Shown: piece after piece, positions 55,896-64,000 of the stretch
Position numbering within the stretch: position 1 is the first letter of the stretch
Layout of the letters: each line of letters opens with the position of its first letter
Assembly (NCBI GenBank): GCA_030247855.1
Contig: JAPDRN010000169.1
Coordinates: 1-64,000, forward strand
Direction: 5' to 3'
Source of the DNA: Knufia peltigerae
Lineage: Eukaryota > Ascomycota > Eurotiomycetes > Chaetothyriales > Trichomeriaceae
DNA: 64,000 bases
Translations under genes and position numbers: made by a program
Notes under the pieces: generated by a model
Databases searched by the model: none
Told to the model about the DNA's origin: nothing
What the model saw: only the letters and a program-made list of their open reading frames with translations

Positions 55896-57784
55896 TCACT
55901 TCTTCAGCAGAAGCTCTGTGATCTGTTCACTTTGGTGTCTGAGTTGTTCATTTTGTTCCTTGAGTTGATCACTCTGCTGTTTGAGCAATTGCACAAGCTC
56001 TTTTCGTTGTTGCTCAGAGTCTTTTCGTTGTTGCTCAGAGTCTTTTCGTTGTTGCTCAAGCTGAGCCACCAACAAGGCCTCCCTATCCTTTGCATCCTTT
56101 CGTTGTTGCTCGGAGTCTTTCCTTTGTTGCTCCAGCTGCCGTTGCAGGTTCTGAATCATGGTTCGAAACTCGGCATTCAAGCCCCTCCCTCGCTGTGGTT
56201 TGCGAAACCCCTCATCCTGGGATTCGGGCGCACTGCTGTCATCCTGCGAGCTTTGTACGCTGAGGTCGTCGATGTTGGCCGGTTCGAGTGTTCTTGTAAG
56301 CGGATCAGGCAGCTCATCAATCACGGCGGTGAGTCGCTTGAGCAGAGCCGGAGCAAAGATTTGGCAAACGTTGAGAGTAAACTGGTAACTGATCCATCTG
56401 TATTCGCCCGATTTGTCTCCAACGTTGAGTTCTTTGATTGTCTCGCGATAGTACAACGTGTTCTCACCCTGCACCTCAGGATAATGAGCATAGATGCGCA
56501 CGCTCCGGTCGTCATGTGAAATGGAATATCCCAATACCCTCCTGTGCACCTCCGAGGCACGGTTGGCCTTGCGAAAGACGTCCACAATTCCCCTCAGGGC
56601 AACAGTCATGCTATGAGCATTCGGTAGATCTGCTAAGTCAAGTCCCTGCTTCCCACACTTCACCTCGCTAGTCAGGAAGGGAAAATAGATGTCCTCGCGC
56701 GCCGTGTAGTATGACTTCTCCAAGGGGTCGATGCGGAGCTTCCGGCGCTGAATTTCGGTAAAGTTGGACCATTTGAATCCGTATGTACGGTCCGGCTGCG
56801 GTCGGGGTCCATAGAACGAAATTCCTTTGACCCAGGGGTCATTGTGACCTTCGATCAGACCGCGAAATTCTTCTCGACCACTGATGGACAGGTTCTCAAC
56901 CGATGGGACGAGGAGGGGATGCAGATCGAGATAGACTCGAGCTTCGGATCGGCCTCGAATCAGGGTCTGAAATTTGTCGAACCGGTCATCAAATAACGAA
57001 TGATCGGGACGCGGTTGGTGCGTGGAGAGAAGCTTCTCGCACAATGTCTTGTCTTCTTTCACGAGACCAGCATCAGAGGGCCGCATAAAACTGCCTTTCG
57101 TCTCCAAGACCACCGGGTAGTTCACATCTTTGTACGCCGAGTATTTCTTGTCTGCTGAAACCGTGGATTCCGTGCCGTCACCGGATTGCGAAGGTCGGCG
57201 GCTTAACGAATCCGAGGACCGAGATCTTTTCGAGGGTGGCAGACTCATGGCGTCTTGGATATCGCATTCCTCGCTAGGTGGAACGCTTGATAACCACTTC
57301 TCCACAAAAGCACCGATGTCCGATGGTTGTAAAGGCGAGCAGGCTCTCTTTGCGGATGGGCGCTCGGTATGCCTGTCCGGCGATCTTGTCTTTCGTTCTG
57401 GTACGGGAGAGTTGGCAGGAGACGATTCGCGATGTAACTGCGTCACCTTGTCAGCATCTTTCCTCCTGTAGAGACCTTCATTGCATCCACTCACGTCGTC
57501 GGTTTTTGTGGCAGACGGAGATGGAAGTTGACGGTGCAGCTTCGAAAGAGGGATCTCAGGAGTGAGGTCTTCCACCAGGGAATCTGGAGAGGCGTGTCGA
57601 AGGTCAGATAAGCAGCGAATCTTGTGAGGACGGTCGCCGTCGTCGCTCTGCACGGCGTGTCGTTTGTCTAGAAAGTGTCAATGATCCATTGATCCTGCGT
57701 TCCCACTCGTTCGAAGCTCTTACCGTGCAGATTGGCCTGTTCGTGACTCTGCACATTCATGGCCCCTGTATCCGGTGATCCCAT
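55896..57784 (-). CDS. PD-(D/E)XK-like fungal protein (DUF7924-type) with heptad repeats
   Basis: Two exons, complement(55896..57667, 57724..57784), 610 aa. The first 180 residues are low-complexity, with basic and phospho-prone stretches (KRACSPLQPSD, PPSKRSRSSDSL). The central domain, about residues 220-460, reads like a family I recall as DUF7924: RPQPDRTYGFKWSNF, IYFPFLTSEVKCGKQGLD, NAHSMTVALRGIVDVFRK and ISHDDRSVRIYAHYPEVQG. The PD (about 312-313) and E-V-K (355-357) fit the spacing of a PD-(D/E)XK nuclease core, which is my inference. The C-terminal about 100 residues form a coiled coil of EQQRKDS heptads encoded by 21-bp repeats. Function unknown; a nuclear nucleic-acid role is plausible. 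Confidence 0.75.
55999..56058. repeat. 21-bp minisatellite within the coiled-coil coding region
   Basis: Three consecutive near-identical 21-base units at 55999-56019, 56020-56040 and 56041 onward (the last diverging after about 18 bases), with two further imperfect copies near 56098-56140. Each unit encodes one EQQRKDS heptad on the minus strand, so gain or loss of units keeps both the reading frame and the coiled-coil register. Confidence 0.85.
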
Positions 57785-59590
57785 GTGTTACAGAGGAGAG
57801 CAAGCGCTCTCACATCAATCAGCACAGTGTCATGTTGGTCTCTTGAAGAGTTGAAGCCTTCGGGTCCGTTGGCACAGGAAAGTGCGCAGGCTGAGGCGAG
57901 TAGCACTGTCATCCAATCAAGTAGGCTAGGTTCGGTGTCACATGCGACCTGCGAGGGCGCTTATTCATCTAGGCTAAGGACAGGCTGCGCCGTCAATCAC
58001 GACCACTTCAATCCCGTTTTGCTTTTCGCATGCGTGTCGCGACACAATCTTTGAACTACATGCGCCGACTTCATTTGAACCCATCCCTCAGAGGTTCAAA
58101 GACTGGCCGATGACGTGTGTGCGTGCTATTTTTTGACAAGGCCATTTTGTTTACACTATCGACCTCCGGCGGTCATCTTGACGAGTTCTTAACGAGTCTT
58201 GTCGCCCTCATCTTATCTCCCACTTCTGCCGCTTGAAAGACAAAGTGTGCTTTCTGGAGCGCGTAAGGAAGTTAAGAGACCGATAACCGTTCCATCCATT
58301 GAGACCCTCACTGTTTGAATCTATCTGTCGATTTCGCAGATTGGAGTATTGGCATAAAACGAAACGCCTTCCTCTGTTGAACACACTAGATCCAGTCAAT
58401 ATCGCTGACAAGTGGCCAGCAAATCTCATCGTCACCAATTCCCACCCCTCTTCTCTTTAATGGCTTTTGCCCACGACAGTCACCTCCCTCACCGAGAACA
58501 GCAGACCGCGACCCTGTCAAACTTGTCTCCAGGCGCCTCAACGTTTTCGGCCGTGGAACCTGCGCCTTCCATACGTCATGCCTGCTTCTTCTTATCCTCG
58601 CTTGTACCCTTCGCACGATGACCCTGGCCGCTACACCGCGTCATTCATTAACGTTTCAAATCGTTCCTCCTTTTCCACCTGATGGCTTTCCTCACTAGAC
58701 TGCTCGATCTTATCCGCACATACACCTGGAGAGAGAACAAGGAGACAAAGCTCGATCGCTTCGACGGTGCGGTGCAGACTGGTCGGCAATGGCCACACAA
58801 GAGAATGTGCGCTGGCTGATAAGGTTGAGTTCATTGACAGTGACGCAGATGAAGCTGTTAAGATGTGGAAAATGCCATCAATGTTCTATCTATACATGCC
58901 TATTTGGTGTTCAGCCGCTGTCGAGATTAAGAGCAGAGCAGCTACCAAACTCAACAAGATGCAACTCGGAGATGACATGCTTCATAGTCTACAAACAAGG
59001 CGGTTCAAAAGCGCCGGCGGACATATCGTCGATGCATGAATACTGTCGTGGGTTATTATTGCCTGTCCGACTCGAGATTGTCGGTACCTGGGATCTTGTG
59101 GATTTGAGGACCTCCGCAGGCATTCAATACCTGCACGCACAGCACGATTCAAGATCGAGTTACTGAGCTCTTACAACGGTAGGAATAGACCGCATTTAAC
59201 ATGGACATCGCCAACCGCCATGAACCAGGACTCACCCTTCCTGGTGTGCAGCATTGGTGCTGCCTGCTCCGTGGATGGGGGTCTCACTCGTGCCAGAGTC
59301 GATCTGCTTTACAAGAGAATGCCGTGGCACTACTGTCGTAGCTGGTGTATCATCGGCGTGCCGACCTTCTACCGGCAATGTCAGACGAATGTTTAGCATG
59401 AATTTGTCATTCCAAGATTCTCCATATCAGACTACGACGGAGAGACACCGACTCAGACAGATTCAGTGTACTATACAGTACAAGACTAAAATAGGGCCGG
59501 CCAATTTACTGTACTGTCAGCTTCTGCCTTACAGTACTAAAAGAAGGGAGTGTCTCGCTTGTGTCACGGCAGTACATAATGAGGGAAGGC
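57785..59590. other. gene-poor region
   Basis: About 1.8 kb upstream of the PD-(D/E)XK-like gene. Open frames at 58386-59166 overlap on both strands and lack recognisable features. No gene is supported. Confidence 0.4.
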
Positions 59591-60417
59591 GATGGTCGAG
59601 AGGGGGGGTGAGTTGGTAGGAGACAATGCTGACGCCTGAGAGGGGTGTGACCGTCCTATTCGTACGGTACAGTCTTATGCAAGCACATGTCAGAGGCCGG
59701 GGGGAACGAAAAGTGGTCAGTGCGAGAATCCAGGGCTCCACTCCACCCATCCATTCATCCTGTCCTGCCCTGTTCCCTTCCCTCAGTCACAGCACTCTTC
59801 CTTTCTCCCTCCCTCCTTCTCCCCTCTCTCTCACTTGCCTGTCCTTCCTAGCTCTTTTCCACTTGTGTTCGTCCACAACACACGACTCGAGCGACGTGAC
59901 CAGGCATGGCCATGTTGCTCTACCAAATACCAAAAGACACAGCTGGACGAGATGAGTGATAACCATGCCAAATCTTCCAATCCTACCCCGTTTGAGGAGC
60001 AGAAATCACCCTGCGACGGTCAGATCCTTGGTGCATTTTGGATTGTGTGTCTCCTTCGGGGAGACGCCTCTTTGAGTTGAACCTTGCCCTCCAGGTGAGC
60101 CTGACTCCAAGAGGATTGACTTTGCAAAAATGACTCACTTTCGAATGGCCGGCTGCTACAGTATTTGGAATCAAGACCAGGAGAACGGCATGATCCAGCC
60201 ATTCTAGCTTTTGGCCGATCAATGATTTCTACAGTAATGCTTATTCCCTTTTGGTGCAAATTTCAAGAATAGTGAGACCACTCGAGGAAGAGAGGATGTG
60301 ATTGTCCTGTACTGTACTGTGCGAGATCACATTCAGAGGACGGTCAGTGTGAGAGCATGTGGGCTCCACTCCATCTACCATTTTCATCCTGTCACTCCGA
60401 TCAAACCCCTCTTCCCT

Positions 60418-60620
60418 TTCTGCCCATCTTCTACCCTTCATTCCTTCATTCCTCCCTCCCTTCCTCCCTTCCTTCCCTCCTCTCTCCTCTACCCTTTCTT
60501 CTTTCCTCTACCATTCCTCTCTTCCTGCCTGCCTCTGCCTGCCTCTGCCTGCCTCTACCTTTCCTTGCTCCCTTCCTTCCCTCCTCTACCCCCTTTCTCC
60601 CTTCAATGCCTCCCTTCTCA
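60418..60620. repeat. pyrimidine-rich low-complexity tract
   Basis: About 200 bases almost free of purines on the plus strand, built of TTCC, CCTT and TGCCTGCCTC-type steps. Several overlapping open frames arise solely from this composition. Confidence 0.85.
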
Positions 60621-61135
60621 TCCCTTCACAATCACTGAACGTCGCTTCTGTTCGTCTACACAAGAACTCATGCTACGTAACCAAGAATATGAGCTTTATT
60701 GCCGTTACAAAGTCTCCAAAGGACGCAGCTAAACGAGACCGGACGATGGACATACCAAAGCTGCACAACCCTATTCCGTCTGCTCAAGCGGAAACGCCCT
60801 GAGGCGGCCAGTTTCCGGTGCAAAATAGGAGGTGAAATCAACAATTTTTGATTTCCCGTTGACCTTTGCTCTTCAGCAAGACGACCAACTGAGCCCAAGA
60901 CTCGCCCTCAAACAGGATGAGCAGTCAAAATTCTTGGTTCCTGGGTCGAAATAACGACGTGAAATCAAGTATCACTTTGTTGCTGCTTCTACCTGTCGTC
61001 CTGGGCATTTTCAGGACCCTCACTATGTTCTTCCTGGGTAGGAGCGCGCTCAAAAAGCGACAAAAGGCTGCAGTCATCGTGCAAGAAAGCCTCAGCATCC
61101 CAAAACGGCAAAAATGCAGAAAAAGTTGACAAAAG

Positions 61136-61161
61136 TTTCCGCACCCCTAGGGGTGCGGAAA
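61136..61161. repeat. perfect 26-bp palindrome
   Basis: TTTCCGCACCCC followed by its exact reverse complement through a central TAG/CTA step (61136-61161). The pairing continues outside with ACAAAAG (61129-61135) and CTTTTGT (61163-61169), with one unpaired base. It could form a cruciform or RNA hairpin. Confidence 0.9.
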
Positions 61162-61221
61162 TCTTTTGTAAGTCTTGCCCGTATCTTCCCTCTGCCCTCA
61201 ATGCCCTTCTCGTCTTCTTCC

Positions 61222-61335
61222 CTCTCTCTCACTCTCTCACTCACTCTCTCTCACTCCCTCACTCACTCTCTCTCACTCCCTCACTCACTCTCTCTCACTC
61301 TCTCACTCACTCTCTCTCACTCTCTCTCACACACT
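61222..61335. repeat. CTCA/CTCT microsatellite
   Basis: About 110 bases of CTCTCTCACTCACTC-type repeat with a higher-order unit of roughly 24-26 bases, lying in the diverged repeat region. Confidence 0.9.
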
Positions 61336-61914
61336 CTCTTTCCTCCTGCCTCCGCCCTTGCTTCCCTTTCTCTTCCTAACTTCTCCCCTTCGTTTTTCTC
61401 CTTCCTGCGTGAACCCTTCCTTGAACGTCTCAACATCTTCTCTTCACAATGACTGAACATCATCGTTCCCTTGTTCGTATACGCGAGACATGAAATCACA
61501 TGAGCAAGAGGATGAGCTATATTGCTGTCTCTGAGTCTCCAAGCCCAAGCTGGACGATATGAATGACGAGTGTGTCAATGCTGCACAGTCATGCTCAGTA
61601 TGACGAACAGAAACCCGTTTCAGTTCCTGATGCCTTTGGACGGAATGGCCTCTCGGAGACTTGACCTCTGCAAGTCGACCTTGTGCTCTCATGTCGAGCT
61701 GACTTGCGGATGGACTGAGTTGAAAAGAAAGGCCCACCTCCCACAGGACCAGTCAACACGCCTTTATTTCAGCAACGAAATGAAGGCTTCCGAGGCTCAC
61801 CGCAACTGCCCAATACTCCTATCCTGTGCACTATCCTCATGGGTGCTACTCATAGAGCGACAGAGGACGAACTCCCTGGGATGCGAAGGAACTGAGATGG
61901 TCCTCCAAATCCCA

Positions 61915-61999
61915 CAGCGATGGAAAATTGGAAGAAAAATCGACATTTTTGTGCTCCACCTATTGACTCCACGATTTTTCTTCCAATTTTCCATCGCTG
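61915..61999. repeat. 28-bp perfect inverted repeat
   Basis: Left arm 61915-61942 and right arm 61972-61999 are exact reverse complements of 28 bases, separated by 29 bases. The arms read CAGCGATGGAAAATTGGAAG... inward. No open frame depends on it. It could be the remnant of a small inverted-repeat element or a hairpin. Confidence 0.9.
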
Positions 62000-62019
62000 C
62001 CTGCCTCTCTCAAACCCCC

Positions 62020-62115
62020 TCTTGCTCACACCCTCACCCTCACCCTCTTCCTCACACACACGCACACTCTCTCCCTCACACACACCCTCTTCTTCTCCCT
62101 CACCCTCTCTCTCAC
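62020..62115. repeat. CACCCT/CACA-rich low-complexity tract
   Basis: About 95 bases of CACCCTCACCCT and CACACACGCACA-type sequence directly after the inverted repeat. Confidence 0.75.
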
Positions 62116-62874
62116 CCTTTTGTTCACACTTCCTTCTCACCCCTCTGTTCTGTGACCGTACCTGATGGCAAGTACCCACATGTCAGGACTGGATGACAGG
62201 TTGTAGCGTGATCCGATATTTAAACCGTAAACTTTCAGCTCTCCCTTCCTGATAGGATATAAACTTCAAATCAATCCCCTGGTTCATGCAATTCTTACTG
62301 TGCTGCACCGAGCTTAACTTTTCATGATGCCAACTAGGGAGAAGGGAAAGCAACGCGACGTAGAAGGCATTTCTAGTGGCTTCTGATTTGGTCAATTACT
62401 ATGGACAAGTGGCGCGAAGGCGGAAATCTCTCGCTCTCGTCGGTCTTATCCATATTCGAAATGGCTGGCGAAGTCAAACGGTTGGACCCAATGTTAGTTG
62501 TTTTCGAAGCTAATGTCACTCGCACGTTTGATTTACAAAAGTGGAATACGGTGCGACACGAGCAGGATGAGTAGAGTATTGACTGAGACCTCGCCTTAGT
62601 CTGCCTGAGCCATAGTTACAGTACAACATTGAAAGGACTCAAAAAATCTACTACTCAATGCAGCGCCCAGTGATGCCATACAGCCGAAATGACAAGACAA
62701 CATCGCAGCATTTTTTAACCAAGCGATTACGCCCCGCTTCAGAAGCTGGGTCACATTTGACGTAGAGACCGTGGAGTTTTCTGGACTTCAACAACCACAT
62801 AGCCCACATAGAGAAGTACCTCACTCTCGCCGTGCCTCTATCTTTTAAAAGCCGCTTCCCGAATTCCTGGTCTC
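62116..62874. promoter_or_regulatory. upstream region of the right-end gene
   Basis: About 760 bp of normal composition. A CTTTTAAAAG sequence about 30 bases upstream of the right-end ATG could act as a TATA-like element. Otherwise nothing recognisable. Confidence 0.3.
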
Positions 62875-64000
62875 ATGGAAGTCTGTCATTGTCACCCCAT
62901 CGTTGGAACTCATACACCAAATCGAAAACGTCTTGACTGCGGTTCCTTTACAGGAGCAGATATGGAATCTTCCGTCCATCCCGGTGCAACCCCTGATAGC
63001 TTGAAAGAGCTTTGGAATTCATTCGAGCGAGCATGCATGGAGTCTCTCACCGAACCGCCGACGGATATCGTCGACAGAGTGGCTGCTACACTAGAAGACG
63101 CCATATCCTGGCTATGCTCCCATAGTCCCCAAGTTTTCCTGCCGCGACACAGAGGCGACAGTAACTGTCAAGGCCCAAAGGTGAGCTCGTCCCAGCTACC
63201 CCCGAGATTGTTATCCAAAGTATCTCCTAAAAACATTTTCACTGAAGAAGCTACAGAAGCAGGTCGTCTCGACTTCAACAGGATTGCATCGTTTACCTGC
63301 CGGATCTCCTTTGACCGGCCGTTCACAGGCTCCATGGACGAGATTGATCCTCCATTGCCGGAAGACCCCATATGGTCAACGTTGTACCAATCAGAACAAG
63401 TTCCGCTGAAGCGAGAAAATAACCAAGAACCCTTCGAAACAGGCGGAGGCCCAGCGCCACGAGAAAATGTTCATATGGAACGAGTTTTCCGGAAAAGCAC
63501 GCCAGTGTTGAGGCACTCGACCACGCACAATTCGACCACGCACAATTCAGGTTCACCTAATGCTGGACCTGTTGCAGTTTCTCGCTCGACTGCAACCTGT
63601 TATGTGGCTGGCGAATCATGTGAAGCTCGCGATTCTGGTGGCAGTCCCAGTTTGGCAGGACCGAATGCCGGTCAAGTGTGCTCGACAGGGGTAGAACACC
63701 CCGGTTGGTCACCGCAAAATGGAGCTTGTATCGTGCCGCAGTCAGGATATCAGGAGAACGGACAACAAGCAGGAAGACTGTCTCGGAGGGAAGGGGTTGA
63801 TGATTATGACAACGACATGGTCAATGAAGAGGACGTGCGCGGCACACGTTCCGCGAATGGAAGGAAAAGAACATGTGCAAATCGAACTGTTCAATTCCCA
63901 CGAAAGAAGGCGAAAGTGGAGCACACTCCAGAAGGATTGGCCGAGCGTTTCGGGACGAACAATCGGGGTGCGCTCATCTCTACCTTAAAAGAAGAGTGGC
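62875..64000 (+). CDS. unknown protein, partial (runs off the right end)
   Basis: An open frame of about 375 codons from the ATG at 62875 with no stop before the window ends. It opens MEVCHCHPIVGTHTPNRKRL. The middle is low-complexity with a tandem STTHN repeat (about 63515-63548). Near the visible end two basic patches (GRKRT and FPRKKAKVE) resemble a bipartite nuclear-localisation signal, and an acidic patch (DDYDNDMVNEEDV) precedes them. A GTGAGC at 63181 could start an intron, though the frame stays open through it. No domain is recognised; a nuclear protein is a guess. Confidence 0.55.
   Translation, partial: MEVCHCHPIVGTHTPNRKRLDCGSFTGADMESSVHPGATPDSLKELWNSFERACMESLTEPPTDIVDRVAATLEDAISWLCSHSPQVFLPRHRGDSNCQGPKVSSSQLPPRLLSKVSPKNIFTEEATEAGRLDFNRIASFTCRISFDRPFTGSMDEIDPPLPEDPIWSTLYQSEQVPLKRENNQEPFETGGGPAPRENVHMERVFRKSTPVLRHSTTHNSTTHNSGSPNAGPVAVSRSTATCYVAGESCEARDSGGSPSLAGPNAGQVCSTGVEHPGWSPQNGACIVPQSGYQENGQQAGRLSRREGVDDYDNDMVNEEDVRGTRSANGRKRTCANRTVQFPRKKAKVEHTPEGLAERFGTNNRGALISTLKEEW

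Larger units (their letters stand above)
59620..61800. repeat. diverged tandem repeats with CT-rich tracts
   Basis: A similar module recurs near 59855-59965, 60625-60760 and 61440-61580. Each has a pyrimidine tract, then TTCGT(C/A)(T/C)AC-type sequence, and about 60-100 bases later a CCAAA/G-(9-12)-AGCTGGACGA-like end. Copies 2 and 3 align over about 120 bases (TTCACAAT-ACTGAAC start). A second block containing GGGCTCCACTCCA and ATCCTGTC recurs near 59690-59770 and 60325-60400. Spacing is about 770-815 bases. No coding capacity is evident; it may be a decayed tandem repeat or a nested transposon fragment. Confidence 0.6.

Noticed and set aside
60298..60802. Overlapping proline/serine/leucine-rich open frames
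   Set aside because: They exist in several frames only because the tract is pyrimidine-rich and lacks stop codons.
61114..61456. Apparent repeat protein or CRISPR-like array in the CTCA tract
   Set aside because: It is a simple microsatellite; there are no unique spacers and the organism is a eukaryote.

Overview
The window is nuclear DNA of a filamentous ascomycete (Pezizomycotina). Genes are monocistronic and split by short introns (about 45-70 nt) with GTRNGT donors and CTRAC-type branch sites. Fungal-only families are present (Zn2Cys6 and C2H2 plus Fungal_trans regulators, HeLo-like N-terminal domain, Con-10/KGG protein, ENA Na+-ATPase). One AT-rich block looks like repeat-induced point mutation (RIP) damage. 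I cannot fix the genus; Eurotiomycetes-like or related lineages fit the gene repertoire. Exon joins quoted below were built by hand from splice signals and frame continuity.

Region 1 (1-8.2 kb) holds housekeeping-type genes: a HORMA protein of the Rev7/MAD2B type, an alkaline ceramidase, prefoldin subunit 1 and a C2H2/Fungal_trans transcription factor. Region 2 (8.9-17.8 kb) looks like a small catabolic or secondary-metabolism cluster: two short-chain dehydrogenases (SDRs), a sugar-porter-type MFS transporter, a decarboxylase-like amidohydrolase and a Baeyer-Villiger-type flavin monooxygenase. The three upstream regions of these genes share a CCGCAAT motif, often inside CCG-N(4-8)-CGG.

Region 3 (18.4-23.3 kb) is the most unusual part. 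A block of about 2 kb of almost pure A/T with no usable open frame abuts an intact five-exon gene for a DUF3435 tyrosine recombinase. This is the captain family that mobilises the giant fungal transposons called Starships. It reads rightward, so any element would extend to the right.

Region 4 (23.9-45.2 kb) is gene-poor and accessory in character. It carries a BOR1-like borate/anion exchanger, an arrestin-like protein, a SET-domain protein, a decayed ACR3 arsenite-efflux pseudogene, an intact ENA-type Na+/K+ P-type ATPase, a membrane RING-H2 protein, a truncated Na+/H+ antiporter, a HeLo-like protein and a Zn2Cys6 regulator. Four ion-export genes in 18 kb next to a captain suggests an ion/metalloid-tolerance cargo, but no element boundary could be demonstrated.

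Region 5 (46-64 kb) mixes ordinary genes (phosphatidylserine decarboxylase, hemerythrin-domain protein, Con-10/KGG protein) with a DDE transposase remnant, a ubiquitin-like/coiled-coil gene, a RING protein and a PD-(D/E)XK-like gene with 21-bp coiled-coil repeats. A stretch of about 5 kb follows, containing diverged tandem repeats, CT microsatellites and two perfect palindromes. A partial unknown gene runs off the right end.
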